Assembly: GCA_051294375.1 (NCBI GenBank)
Contig: CM119268.1
Location: 14,529,396-14,593,395 of the forward strand
Length of the DNA stretch: 64,000 bases
Direction of reading: 5' to 3'
Source of the DNA: Paraspadella gotoi
Taxonomy: Eukaryota; Chaetognatha
Both the position numbers and the translations under genes were made by a program. Below are positions 19,499-31,018 of the stretch, piece after piece. Below the pieces are notes generated by a model. That model searched no databases. It was not told the origin of the DNA and was given only the letters and a program-made list of their open reading frames with translations. How positions within the stretch are numbered: position 1 is the first letter of the stretch; each line of letters starts with the position of its first letter.

Positions 19499-20293
19499 GC
19501 GAATCTGGTGAAAAGTTCACGGCGACTCCCAACGTGCAAATTACTTTCTCCTCTCCCCCGATCTTTTAGCTTCTGACGTGCGCAAAGCGTACACAGGGTC
19601 GAACCAATAAATCTAGTCTCATTGTTACTTTAAAACTTGTCATCAGTAAAGTCAAAAAAAGTTTTAGGACCGAGAAGTTAAAGTTTAGATTTCTTCGCTT
19701 TCAAATAAAAACAGTTCATATTATATAAATTTAATACCTGTTTTTCAAAGAGTATTTGTTAGATAGCCAGGATTGTCAGGATTAAAGAGTTTTAAATTGC
19801 TTTAATATTTTCCAAGTACTAATCTATTTTATTTATTTTATCAAATAGAACGAAATATAATGAAATTTGATGAAATATTTGTATTTTCAATTAACACGAT
19901 CATCAAACGTATGCTGTAGCAGTGGTATGGAAATGAATCTTATAATAAGGAAGTTGTCAAACCAACAAATATAAATTAAAACCTTCGATTGGTCTTCATT
20001 CTCATTTGAACAAATCTATGAATTTCCGCTTGATAAAAGTAAATCACAATACAAATAGAGCTAACATTTTTACCACGGTACGGTATAAACTAAAGCGAAA
20101 ATATATTAATTCTGACTGAAAATTGAGTCAAAGCAGTTTTACAATGAGGACATGAAACAAGTTTGATAAGAAGTCGCGAATAAAGTCCAGCGCGGATTCG
20201 TCCCAAGTGGATCGTCCAGAGGAGACAAAATTGCAGCATAAATTCGAATTTAGAGAGTGAACAGAGGTGGAGAGAGAGGTAGAGATGGGAAGG

Positions 20294-23111
20294 CTACGCC
20301 TGAGCCTGAGGACTCTGCCACAAGAAAGGAGCGACGACTCCGAACACGCAGACGAGAATTCCGAGGAGAGCAAACGCCTAAAAACATTCTCCAGTAACAT
20401 TATTGTGATTTGATTCTTCTCAACAATAACGAATCATAAATAACTTTAATCCCATAACAAATTATCCTCTCCACCCCATTCTTCTTCAGACTTTTAGATA
20501 TTTTGAATTTTCAATAAATGACTTCTTAACAAGAATGAGGTCTAATATCTAACTAGAAAACTAGGGAAGAAAGTAACTTTTAACCTTGTGTTGTATAGTT
20601 GCTTCCTCTATTTCCAGAAGACAACACTAACATCCCTCTCCCCATTACATTATAAAAGATTATACTTTACATAAAGATAATTAAATCTAATATATAGTGA
20701 TATTTATTAAATTTTTACAGTTATTTTTGAATTTTAATATAAAATTTTAAAGTCTAATATAGTAAAACAAGTATATAATTTACCACAACAAACCGCTAAG
20801 ACTTAAGTCAAGTAAGAGTCTTCTCTTAAAAGAGCTACAAAACAATAAAATAATTTTCAACCCTGACCATTGACTTTTACCATGGAAGCGATTCTGGCGG
20901 CGTGTTCGACGCCGTCGACGCCGAAGCAGACGACGCCGACGACGAGAAGAAAGGCGCTCACCGCGAAGAACTAAATGTCGTGAAAACAAAAACATATAGT
21001 AAATAATAGTAATTACTTATAAAGTCACAACAATTTTTAGCTTTTTGACTTAGTCTCGTCTTTCCTGCTAAGGAAATTAAACGCTGTTTTTTCAATTTTT
21101 TTTTAAATAATCCATATTAAATTTTTAATATATATATTTTTATACTTTTGATATAATTTTTATGTGTCTCACCAGGTAACTTTTCCCCGTGATGTCCGTC
21201 GAATTACAGCAGGTGGCAAGGAGGACGACGACGGAAAGCAAGATGGCGGCCACCAGCACGGCCTCGTAAGCGTGACCTAGACCTGACCGTGTCAAAGTCG
21301 ACGCTTTTAAAATCAATCGTTTGAAGTTTGAAATTTGCAATAAATAATGACGACGCTGTGGCAGCAAGACTTAAAGCGTCCTCAGCCTCGTCTCAATGGC
21401 TGAGCAGGCTAAATCATCTCATTCCATCCGTGCGTCCGGGTTCAATCCCGCGGTATCCCGGTTCTGGCTTAAATGTGACGGTGCGGTATAAACATCCAGT
21501 GACAGGAGGCGGTCACTGAGGGTCCGCAGCCCCTACGCCAGTTGGTGAGAAACCTCGCGCCCGGGTATCACAGGCTATTCTCCCGTTGCCATAAGTGGTG
21601 AGCCCTACTATCGAACACACGCAACCGCTGCGCACCGTGCGCCCGAGCTTACGTCGCTTAGAGTATGCATATCACGCCTATGCCCTACTTCTCTGGTAAC
21701 GCTCCAGACCTCGCTCGCTCGCCCGCTCGCTCTCACTATGGCAATGAGATCAAAACCTTCTCTCAGACATCTCCTCAGGATTGAGGCCCCTGTGGAGAAG
21801 TCTGGTGGGGGGATCCTGTGGCAGCAAGACTTAAAGCTGCCTCACTGCTGTCCGTCCTCAGCCTCGTCTCAATGGCTGAGCAGGCTAAATCATCTCATTC
21901 CATCCGTGCGTCCCGGGTTCAATCCCGGGTATCCCGGTTCTGGCTTAAATGTGACGGTGCCGGTAAAAAACATGCCAGTGACAGGAGGCGGTCACTGAGG
22001 GTCCGCAGCCCCTACGCCAGTTGGTGAGAAACCCCGCGCCCCGGGTATCAACGTCGCCCCGGGTATCACAGGCTATCCTCCCGTTGCCATAACGCTACCT
22101 GATCGATCGATCCTGCCGTGCTGTGGCGGTTGATACTCGTACATTGAGATGGCGAGAATACACGCGATCTGTAGAGTAAAAAAAATGTCACATCAAGTAT
22201 GGCTAATTTAGAATATAAATCTGAAAGCCTTTAACATTTTGTAGCTGTACTAAAGTGTCGTTAGTATTTATTGCCTTTTCATCGCTTTCGTCGAACATCC
22301 TTTTAGTGCAGGTATATGATGCCCTAATGTATCCTTTTTTTTTTTCAAATGTTTTCACATTCATGTCTGTGGAACTCGTTCCCACCAAAAGAATTTACGG
22401 AATTTCTCAATCGGAACGGCGACCGATTTGGATGTTAATTTATATCGTTTTAATTGCATACGGTTAGGCAATTAAACTGAGGGTAAAACGGTCCGCGGGG
22501 AACGCGCTCTGGAGTCGTAAATGTTTTCGGAGCAAATTGCATTTAGTCCACCTATCTTTCATGATTAAGAAACCTTTTTTTTTTTTATGACTAAATTAAG
22601 GGAAAAACGATGAATTAGAATTTCATGCGCATATTTCGTTATAGACAGACCTTCAGTTAGTCTTAGTAAATTTTAAAAAAAACCTAAAAGTTAAATTTGA
22701 TCTTTTCGGCGCATTCTCGTTCCGATCTCACTCAATCACTGCGACGACGCTGAAGCGCTGAGGTCGAATCTTTCTTCTCTACTCAATCGCTTCATATTTG
22801 CTTTCTTCTCTCTGACGAGTTTAACTTCGGAAGAAAAAGGATTTTGAACTTCGCTTTTTTTAGCCCCAAAATTTACTTCTTTTTTTTTTTCTTCGCCCAA
22901 AATTGTTGAAAATGTTTTAATACTTCTTAGTATCTCGCGCATTTATCTAATAATTACAGTTTAATTTCAAATTTTAATAAATACAGTAAGTGCTAATGAA
23001 AAAAAAAACATTCTTTCCAAAATGAAAAGTGGAAACCCATAAATATTATTAATCCGTTACCATGACGACGATGGAGATAATGGACATGATGCTGATGCGA
23101 ATCGTCGCCAT
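20294..23111 (-). CDS. TM4-3, four-pass membrane protein with an extra intron
   Basis: Paralogue, predicted 134 aa. Exons (minus): 23061-23111 (17 codons, MATIRISIMSIISIVVM), 22099-22168 plus 21173-21282 (together 60 codons), 20881-20970 (30 codons) and 20294-20377 (27 codons plus TAG). In the other paralogues exon 2 is one block of 57-63 codons. Here it is split by an intron after ...IDRS; joining TCAG to GT restores IDRSGLGHAYEAVLV without a frame change. Signatures kept: MYE after segment 1, AYEA before segment 2, ATCC after it, GKSYL, and VVAPFLW in exon 4. Exon 3 has the shortest loop of the family (FGVDGVEHAARIASM), and the C-terminal tail (QSPQAQA) is slightly longer. Cellular role unknown. 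Confidence 0.7.
21357..22091 (+). mobile_element. TRIM-type LTR retrotransposon, copy 1
   Basis: Two direct terminal repeats, 21357-21593 (237 bp) and 21817-22091 (275 bp), start TGTGGCAGCAAGAC and end CCGTTGCCATA. Between them lies only a 223-bp internal region with no coding capacity. The internal part begins AG followed by a primer-binding site (TGGTGAGCC...) and ends with a purine-rich GGTGGGGGGATCC just before the 3' LTR, as expected for a polypurine tract. A 4-bp target duplication ACGC flanks the element (21353-21356 and 22092-22095). This architecture is that of a terminal-repeat retrotransposon in miniature, which must be mobilised by an autonomous partner. Confidence 0.85.
21596..21626 (+). 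promoter_or_regulatory. tRNA primer-binding site of TRIM copy 1
   Basis: TGGTGAGCCCTACTATCGAA and following bases are complementary to a tRNA 3' end including CCA. Compared with the copy at 36.2 kb it has a few substitutions. The better preserved copy matches tRNA-Trp. Confidence 0.65.
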
Positions 23112-23243
23112 GATGCGGTCGTTGCTGGGGCTGTGATTGTGATCGATGATGTTGAGATCCCTCGAGGCGTTATTTTAGAATTCGCGTTTATTTTTCTTTA
23201 ATTCGATCTTCCCTTGAAAGAAGCTGGTGTCAAAATCCGAGAT

Positions 23244-23297
<54 letters not shown>

Positions 23298-23464
23298 TCT
23301 TTCATTTTTTCACTCTGTCGCTGCGTTTGAAAGTTTTTTTAAATCTAAAAAAGTAAACTCCAGTGTGACTGAGAGAAGAAGAAAGGAAAAGGAAACAGCA
23401 TGTGAAAGAGAGAGAGAGAGAGAGATAGAGAGAGAGAAGAGAGAGAGAGGAGAGAAGAGAGAGA

Positions 23465-23519
<55 letters not shown>

Positions 23520-25171
23520 AAAAGAGAGAGAGAGAGACGAGAGAGAGAGAGTGAGTGAGGAAAAAAGGGAGAGAGAGAGAGAGAGAGGAGAGAAGAGAGA
23601 GTCACAGAGAAAAAAAAATATATAGAGAGAAAGATAAAAAAGAGAGAGAAAGAGAGATGTATCGAGAGTGAGAGAGAGAGAAGAGAAAAAGGAGAGAAGA
23701 GGAGAGAGAGAGAGAGAGAGAGAGAAAGAAAGAGAAATATTGAAAGATTTGTCAGCCAAGAAAAAACAAGCTCGCCTGAAATGTAACATTAAAGAAAAAG
23801 AACAAATTTTACTCTGAAAAAAAAAACGGATGAGAAAAAAAAAGTGGTGAGAAAAAGAAAGAGAAAAAGAAAGACTAAAAGAAAACACAAAAGAAAGAAA
23901 ATTAAAGATAAAAGGGGCGAGCTTTTAAATCAAGATACCAAATGCATTCCATTCTTTTAGCTCTCTCGATAAATGTCGAGAAAGAGAGATAGAGCGAGAG
24001 AGAGTATACGAGAGAGAGTCACCTTGTGCGCCTCACCGTCAGAAAGAAAGTTTTATTGCTTCACGAATTGTTTTGTTTCTTCGTGAAAACTCACGGAGAT
24101 GACGAAGTCGAGTGAAAGGGAAGTAGAAAAAAGAGCGAATTGGGGATGAAAGAGCGAATCGAGACAGAAAAAAGACAGAAAAATACAAAGATAGATATAA
24201 AAAATAAATAAGGAAAGACAGAAAGAAAGAGAGATAGAAAAAAGAAAGGAAAAATAGAAAGACAGAAAGAGAGAAAAAGAGAAAAGAAAGGAAGCAGAAA
24301 GAGAGGAAGGAAAACAAACAAACAAACAAAGAAACTGGATATTAAACGGACAGATGGGATCTGAAAATATCTTACCGAGAAAAAAAAAGAGAGTTTTTCT
24401 TTTTATTTAGGTTTAATTACGAACTCCGTTGCGTGTGGATTTGAGGTGGAAGTTTAAAAGCGCGCGAAAACGTTTGAAATCTCCGATGTTTCGAAATGCG
24501 ACCGATAGACGTCACTAGGGACGCGACGAAGCATCTGTTGGTCCGGAGAACGAGGCGGACTAACGATCAGCGTTTAAGAGGATCTCACGTAAGCGGATTG
24601 ACTTTTTAAGTCAATCTTCGTTTCTCAGTTTAAAGGGAGATGTTCTTAAAGAGTAACTTGGACCAACGGTAAACACGGAATCCTTCAGAAAAAAAAAAAG
24701 TCGGTAGGTTTTTTTCTGGAGCAAAAAGGTTTTTTTCTGGAGCTAAAACGGATACTTCGACGTCGAGGTACGAAAAGTAACATAATTGTAATCAAAAGGT
24801 AAAATTTTTATTAAATGTTTTCGAATCGTTATTTTAAAACACTCGGTGTCAAAATCATCAGATCTAGCTTTTCAGTTCTTCCGTTAGCTTCTCACTATCT
24901 AAACTCTAAAGACAAAGTCAAGAAAATTTTTAATTTTTTTTTTATTTACAATAGTAAAAATGAATAATCACCAAACACGCACCATTTGTATTTTACAGAA
25001 ATGAGCTTTGAGGAATGCAAAATTTTAAAACAAGACTAGAAAACTGATAAAAGAGAAGATTTACGCGTCAATTTAGCAATAATAATAAAAAAAACTTTTG
25101 AAGCAGAATCGCCCATTTTTTTGTTTTATTTTTCACTTCACACGACAATTATTGGGTTTTTCACAACGTCT
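23112..25171. other. Intergenic stretch between TM4-3 and TM4-4
   Basis: No exon found. It contains a CT run (23244-23295), a long imperfect GA/GAAA domain (about 23406-23726) and a purine-rich block (24150-24320), all low complexity. The TM4-3 promoter should be in the first few hundred bases. Confidence 0.5.
23406..23726. repeat. Imperfect GA-rich domain
   Basis: About 320 bases of GA, GAAA and GAGT runs. With the CT run at 23244-23295 it could form an inverted pair. The open frames across it are repeat artefacts. Confidence 0.85.
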
Positions 25172-25176
25172 TTATT
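25171..25176 (-). terminator. AATAAA polyadenylation signal of TM4-4
   Basis: AATAAA on the minus strand overlaps the stop codon (TGTAAATAAAG). This implies a very short 3' UTR if used. Confidence 0.4.
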
Positions 25177-27174
25177 TACAGACGAAAGGGGCGAGAGTCC
25201 CGGCGAGCGCAGCGATGAAGGCGATGCCGGCGAAAACCTGAAAACAAAAACAAAAGAAAAAGCATTTAGTTTCACTCGGCTACTTACGGAGCCTCGTTTC
25301 GACATTCATGATTTCATCACCAATCAGCTGAAAAACCAAAATTATCATTTTTCGTTCATCCCTGTTCATTCGTTCAACGTTCATTCCTGTTTGCGTTTTA
25401 ATCGACTCGATCCCAAATTATAAGAACAAAAAAAAATGAAGATTGAAAACAAAACAAAAGAGACGTTGCAATTGTGGTCGTGATTTAATTGGACGGTATG
25501 ACTGTCCGTGTTGAACTAGATATGTTAAGCTATTAAAGATTTTGATGTCCTGAAATGACTGTTAATATCTTTTAACTCATTAACATTTAAACAAAATAAA
25601 AAAAATTAAAACAACAATTAAAACATAAATTTGATTGCCTTGCCGCTCGAGGGAATCGAGGTTTGTGCTAATACCACCAATGATTTGTAACCGGATTTAC
25701 AAGATTAATGCGGCACCGCAGACATTTTGTTCAAAAGGCACGCACGATCCGAAGCAATCGCTCACGCAGCAGAAATCAGCAGTATGCAGCAGCACGTGGC
25801 AGCAACCAGCATTCGGCACGCTCTCTTGAGTGCAGCGACTCACGCAAGAGGCGATGAAGTAGTTCATCTTTTCTTGCAATGCATCCTTCACGGACTGCAT
25901 TGTCTGGGCGTCGATAATATTGGCGAGATCGTCCAGGACGAGAGCGAACAGGATGATTCCGATGATGAGAAGGATCGTCGATAACGCGTAGATCTTGAAA
26001 TGAGAAGCGGGAAGGGACGGAATAAATTAGGTTAGAATTGAATCGTTCGTAAATGAATCGAAAAAAAATGAGAGAGAAAGATCCGAGAGGAGAGAAAGTT
26101 GCAAGACACCCATTAACAGAGTGGCTTTTGCGGCTTACTTATTGGAACTTAGAAACAGGACTAAAAAATGCTTCCGGCCCATTACTATTTTGTAAAAAAA
26201 TAGATAAGAAAAGGGAAAATATAAAAAGAAAAAGAAAGAAAGAGAAGAAAAAAAAGGAAAAAAATTTAAAAAATTTAGAAAAAATACAAAAATAAAAAAT
26301 TAAAAGTAAAGAAATAAGAGAAAACTTAAAAAAAAGAAGAAAAAAAAGAAAAAGGAAATAGAGGAAATAAGAAAAAAAAGCCAAAAAAAAGACAAAAAGG
26401 AAAAAAAGAGAAAAAAGGAAAAAAAGAAAAAAAAAGAAAAAATAAAAAAAGAGAAAAAGAAAAGAAGAAAAAAATGATAAAAAATATGATAATAAGAAAA
26501 TAAGAAAAAAGGAAAAAAAAAAGAAGAAAAGAAAAAAGAAAAGAATGTAAATTGAAGGGGCAAGATTAATTTAAACGACGAGGTAATTGATTTAGAAGTT
26601 TACTTTAGTCATAGAGAACTTTTTCTGTTGATATTTTTTTAAACTCATTTGTTTTTCCTGTTATATCTTCTTCACCATCTCCATTTCACACTTCACCAAC
26701 TATTTCCCCCACCGATTCTTCCTCCTTCGAACTCCCGACCCCCCACCACAGCCGTACCAGGAACGTCTTCCCCGTGACGGCCTCCATGTCCCTGCAGGTG
26801 ACGACGAGTACGACCAACGCCAGAATAATGGCGATGATGACGAAAGCCTCGTATGTGTTGGCGTAGTCGCCGCGTTTGTCGCCAGGGGGTGCGGCTTCGT
26901 AGACCGCCACCGAGACGATGCCCGCCACCTGGAGTTAAGTTGGGAGGGGGACAGAGTGGGCGTGGCAACGTTTATTCTCGGAAATGACGAAAACGGAAAC
27001 TTTCATGGGAGCCAAAATCATTGGCGAATGGCTCCAGGTGGTATTTCCGCGTTTTTAAAAGGGATTATACTGTAAAATAAGACTTGAGAAAGATCGCGCC
27101 CAAAGCTGATTGTCAACTCTCACCATAATGATGACGGCAATGATGCTCATCACATTAATCTTCAATGTCGCCAT
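25172..27174 (-). CDS. TM4-4, four-pass membrane protein of unknown function
   Basis: Paralogue, predicted 145 aa. Exons (minus): 27124-27174 (17 codons, MATLKINVMSIIAVIIM), 26758-26928 (57 codons), 25844-25993 (50 codons) and 25172-25237 (21 codons plus TAA). All junctions are phase 0; donors are GTGAGA, GTACGG (weak) and GTGAGT. Exon 2 has VYEAAPPGDKRG, TYEAFVIIAIILALVVLVVTC and GKTFL. Exon 3 has the longest second loop of the family (residues between ALVLDDLANIIDAQ and MNYFIASC) and ends in Cys, as does TM4-5. The frame beyond that donor stays open for about 50 codons and is unusually Cys-rich (SRCTQESVPNAGCC and on), so intron retention would give a Cys-rich tail in place of segment 4. 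Exon 4 is VFAGIAFIAALAGTLAPF. Function unknown. Confidence 0.75.
26190..26545 (+). repeat. Polypurine (A/G-rich) low-complexity block
   Basis: About 350 bases almost without pyrimidines on the plus strand, made of A-runs with single or double G. It lies in intron 2 of TM4-4, where the transcript would be polypyrimidine. Confidence 0.85.
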
Positions 27175-29649
27175 TTTTTCGTCGTTGTTGTTGTTGTAGT
27201 CGAAAGTTTTTTTTAATGATATTGGAGTTCGTAAATCCGAACCGAAGCGATGTAAGTCCAGACAGGAATTCTGAAAGGAGATATGGGCGTTATAGATTTT
27301 AAAGAAATACAATTTCAGATTTTTATCCAAGCGATTCGTTGAGAGAAAGAATTTCGTGTGTTAGGTCGTTTTATTTTGTATTTTTTGCTTTGAATTTTTT
27401 TTTATTTGTTGAGATGTCGATTTTTTGCTGTTTTGTGGCGTTTTCCGTTTGAAACTAACCATCAAATCAAAAAGGATAAAATCTTCCTCCCGAAAAAAAA
27501 AATATGAAATTAAGAAAAAAGGTTGGCTTTAAAAAAAAAATTAAAAAAAGGAAGAAAAAAAAAGATTCCAAAACTGAAATGGAAGGTCGACGTCGAATCC
27601 ACAAGCCGAGTTCTGGGTGAGTTCTGGGTGAGTTGTTATCAGAGTTGAGAACGAAAGAGAAGGCGAAGCCACGAAAGAGAGTGAAAGTGAAAAGAGGGAA
27701 GGCAGCGGTGGAATAAGCTTCTTTTTTTTCCCTCACTTTTTCATTTTTTTTTGGGTTCGACAAAGTTGGATTCTAAGGCGCGCCACCGACGCGAAGTGAG
27801 ACACGAGTTCAATCCGCCGGGCTCGAGGTCGTAACCGCCCGGTTAAATACAGGGTGAGAGAAAGAAAGTCTTAGAGGTTCTGCGGATTTTCATGGAGGAT
27901 TTGGACTTTTGAAAAAAAACAAAAAAAGTTTCGACGGATTGAATCCCGGGATTTCTGAATCTCGAGTAAAATAAACATCCCATGGAGATTGGAGAAGGCC
28001 GAGGAAATTCGAGTGAATCTTGAGATTTAATCTACGTCTGACTTTTTTTTTATTTATATCGCATTTTGTTGCGTACAATTATATTTCTTTGACAAAATAA
28101 AGCCGAAATTTAAAATTAAGAACTTGTCAAGGTGGAATCTAGAAGTATTAATCGTAATCTCTACGACAAGAACACGTTACAAAAACTTTTCCAGCTCCGT
28201 CCTATTAAAAATATATGGCTGTCAAAAAGTGCAGCGTCGCTCTGTTGAGCTAACGCAAGATTTCAATTAAAGAGAGCAAACAGACTTAAAAAATATATAA
28301 ATCCTTTAATATTAACTCGAAAGCCTAGGCAATGAAACTGCTCGATATCAGTATATAAAATTAGTTTTAATTTTAATTCTCTCTCTGTTAAAATTGATCG
28401 CAACGATCTAAGTTATCATATACAATTTTTTTTTTAAAGTTGTAAGTTTAAAAAATGACTTACAACTAGAATAAGAAATAAATGAAAATAAATAAACTTT
28501 AAAATTAACTTTAAAAAAATCAAGAAGTTTCCCTTCCCATTATTTGACATGTCACCGAGGAATTTGTCTCATAAAATTTAATTATTGATATTTTAGGCTA
28601 AAGCATTTTTTTTTCTAAAAAATTTTGAGGGCATTTTACGCGGGTGATAAGGCAGACTAAGAAGTAAAGCAAATAATAACGCCACTTCGAAAAAAAATCC
28701 AAGTCTCAACGACACTTGGGAATTTGAAAAAGGTATGGGAAAGAGTCAACGATTGCAAATTTATAAAAATACTTTAATCGTTTATTGCCTACATTTGTAC
28801 ATTTAGTTTTCGACGAACCTTCCATGTAGCAACAGTACTTTTGTTTCTGATGTTACCATGACATCTTTGATTTTGAGGAAGAGAAACATTATGTTTCCAG
28901 CGGTATCGTTTGCTTTTTCCCGAACCTACTAAAAGAAATCAATAAAGCGCAAATATAGTTATTACTTTACAGGGAAACATACATTCGCGAATCTGTGGGA
29001 GAAGAGCCTCGTGGCGAGTCGGCTAATCCAATATCCACCACTTACGAAGTCTTAAGCAGTTTATAACAGAAAAAATATATATACTTGGTTATTTTTATAT
29101 TTAAATATTTATTGACAAAAATATTCTTTTAGGCGACTATAGAAAATTACTATTTAAGTAAAACACCAGATATTCTCATTAAAATTAATAACGCTTAATT
29201 TATTTTAACCAAATTTAAAAATCTGAGTGTCACTTGGCGCTCGTCTTTCGTCCTTCGTCTCTTAATTGAATAAAGAAGTTCAATATTTTTACATTTTTTT
29301 CAACTAATTGAGATTAAAAATATATGAAGTCTAGAAATAATAAGCTCAGCGTTTAGCATCCCAAATATCTAAGACTCAAAAACTTTACATAGCTCACCAT
29401 AAGCGCTATTTTTTGTCTTCAAAGAATTCTGATCAAAAAAAGAAAACTTTTTAATACAATTGTTAAGATTCTTAGAATTTCGAATATGACACCTTACTTT
29501 AGTCAAATTCTAAAATTGGCGGTGAACTTTCTTGAATATTTGATAGAACGATCAAAATAACGCATGACAAAGCGCTGATTTAACGGGCCTTGTGGTCTTG
29601 ATATCACCGCGTTAATAAACTAATTCCCCTATTACAATTGATTTAATTA
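27175..29649. other. Intergenic stretch upstream of TM4-4
   Basis: No supported exon. A GC-richer patch at 27775-27850 contains GAGTTCAATCC, and a second site at 27935 reads GGATTGAATCCCGGG. Both look like box B relics of tRNA-derived repeats. The rest is AT-rich. Confidence 0.4.
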
Positions 29650-30640
29650 TCTCGCCTGACGGGTAAAGCCCGTCTTGGCGAGATAAAGCGAAGGCCAGGC
29701 TTCTTTGTCGTCGTCGGACAGCACCCATTTTCATCGCCTTCTTTGTCGTCCTCTTCGTCTTCTTCATCGTCATTTTCATCTTCGTCATCGTCTTCGACAT
29801 CGTTGTCGTCATTTTCTTGATTTTCGTCGTCGTCATCGTGGTCTTTTCGTCGTTTTCTTCGTCGTCTTCTTCGTCGTCGTCAATTTCGTCATCGTTTTCG
29901 TCGTCTTCTTTGTCGTCTGTTTTGTCTTCCTCTTCGTAGTCATTTTCGTCATCTTCATCGTCATTTTCGTCGTCATCTATGCCATCGTTTTAATCGTTTT
30001 CTTCCTTGTTGTTGTCGTCGGTTTTCTTCTACCAATCAATCAATCAGAAAGAGAGAGAAAGAAAGAGAGAGAGAGAGACGAGACGCATTATTAGGTAACT
30101 CTCGTTTATATTGGTTATCCGTTACCTCGAAACGGCGGCTTGATCTCGGTCAAGTTGATTTTTTTTATATACGTAACGTTTCCGTTCCCATCGAAACACG
30201 TTATTAGGTCATGTTCCTCGACATTGTTTACTCGTTGCCCCTCAACGGCCAAGAAATCCAGGTCAAGTAAGTTACTTTTCACATTTTCTAAAAAGAATCT
30301 CAGATGTAAATTTGGGATTTTGTATTGGGCAGTGATTTTAATCGAGGAATTCAGCAAAAAAACCACTTTTTGCAATATTGCAAGAATCAACAAAATTGAT
30401 TAATTTTGAACCTTAAGACAGTGGGCTCGATTACGGATTAATTTAAATCATCTGCTGCATGATCGCACACTTTTATAAAAATTCATAGTTTTTTTATTTA
30501 AAAAAAACTAAGTCCCAGCCAAAACTATAAAAGCGTAGTAGTTTTTATATAAAAAAGCGTGACGCCGACGACGACGACGTCACAAAAAAGCCTGGCCTTC
30601 GCTTTATCTCGCCAAGACGGGCTTTACCCGTCAGGCGAGA
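29650..30640. mobile_element. Non-autonomous TIR DNA transposon with hairpin ends
   Basis: Perfect 53-bp terminal inverted repeats (29650-29702 and 30588-30640) start TCTCGCCTGACGGG. A TA dinucleotide lies on each side (29648-29649 and 30641-30642), fitting a TA target site as in Tc1/mariner-like elements. Each TIR is itself a near-palindrome: TCTCGCC pairs with GGCGAGA and an inner GACGGG pairs with CCCGTC, so each end can form a cruciform. No transposase is encoded. The interior holds a degenerate GAC/GAA trinucleotide block (about 29710-30000, an acidic Asp/Glu-rich frame on the minus strand) and a more complex frame at 30124-30290. Confidence 0.8.
30124..30290 (-). pseudogene. Possible captured coding fragment inside the TIR element
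   Basis: On the minus strand about 55 codons read with good compositional complexity (LDFLAVEGQRVNNVEEHDLI, then CFDGNGNVTYIKKI) and end at a possible GTAACG donor. I do not recognise the family. No linked exon was identified, so it is most simply a gene fragment carried by the transposon. Confidence 0.3.
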
Positions 30641-31018
30641 TAATATTTCTGCTAAATATGTCAAATATCTATCTATATCTATTTGGGATTTACACAAAAT
30701 ACTAAAATTCAGGTATTCAGTTCAAAAGCACGATCTATTGTTAGCAACTTGTCACCTAATTAAGTTTTAACTGCCTACAGAAATATACAACTTTAAAAAG
30801 CATATGAAAATACATATATTTTCGAAACAATTGAGTTCAACCAAAATGGCGACCTAATCAAAACATTGTAGAGACGGTCTTAAATATGACTCATATTTAT
30901 AGGGGAACTTCTTTGTATCAACGAACTCTCAAAATTTTCAAAAGTTTATTTACAAAGTTTAGCAAATAAATTAGGTTTTTCTTGTCTTTAAAACGTTTTG
31001 TCTTTTCAACTTCCTAAT

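Larger units (their letters stand above)
21283..22098 (-). other. Paralogue-specific intron of TM4-3 carrying a TRIM element
   Basis: Starts GTAGCG and ends GGTCAG on the minus strand, 816 bp. Both exon-intron borders read TCAG/GT. Removing the TRIM (735 bp) and one 4-bp target duplication leaves an ordinary intron of about 77 bp. None of the other four paralogues has an intron here. The TRIM sits only a few bases from the 5' splice site, antisense to the gene. Confidence 0.65.

Noticed and set aside
21357-22091. Two tandem tRNA-derived SINEs (GGTTCAATCCC and TGGCTGAGCAGGC motifs)
   Set aside because: The repeated units prove to be the two LTRs of one TRIM, with primer-binding site, polypurine end and 4-bp target duplications; the box-like motifs lie inside the LTRs.
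21281-22102. An introner element with a 6-bp TCAGGT target duplication spanning the whole intron
   Set aside because: The TRIM has its own limits and ACGC duplication well inside the intron, so TCAGGT at the borders belongs to a pre-existing short intron and not to the TRIM insertion.
23310-23888. 192-residue minus-strand open frame
   Set aside because: Generated by GA/GAAA microsatellite; a Leu-Ser repeat product only.
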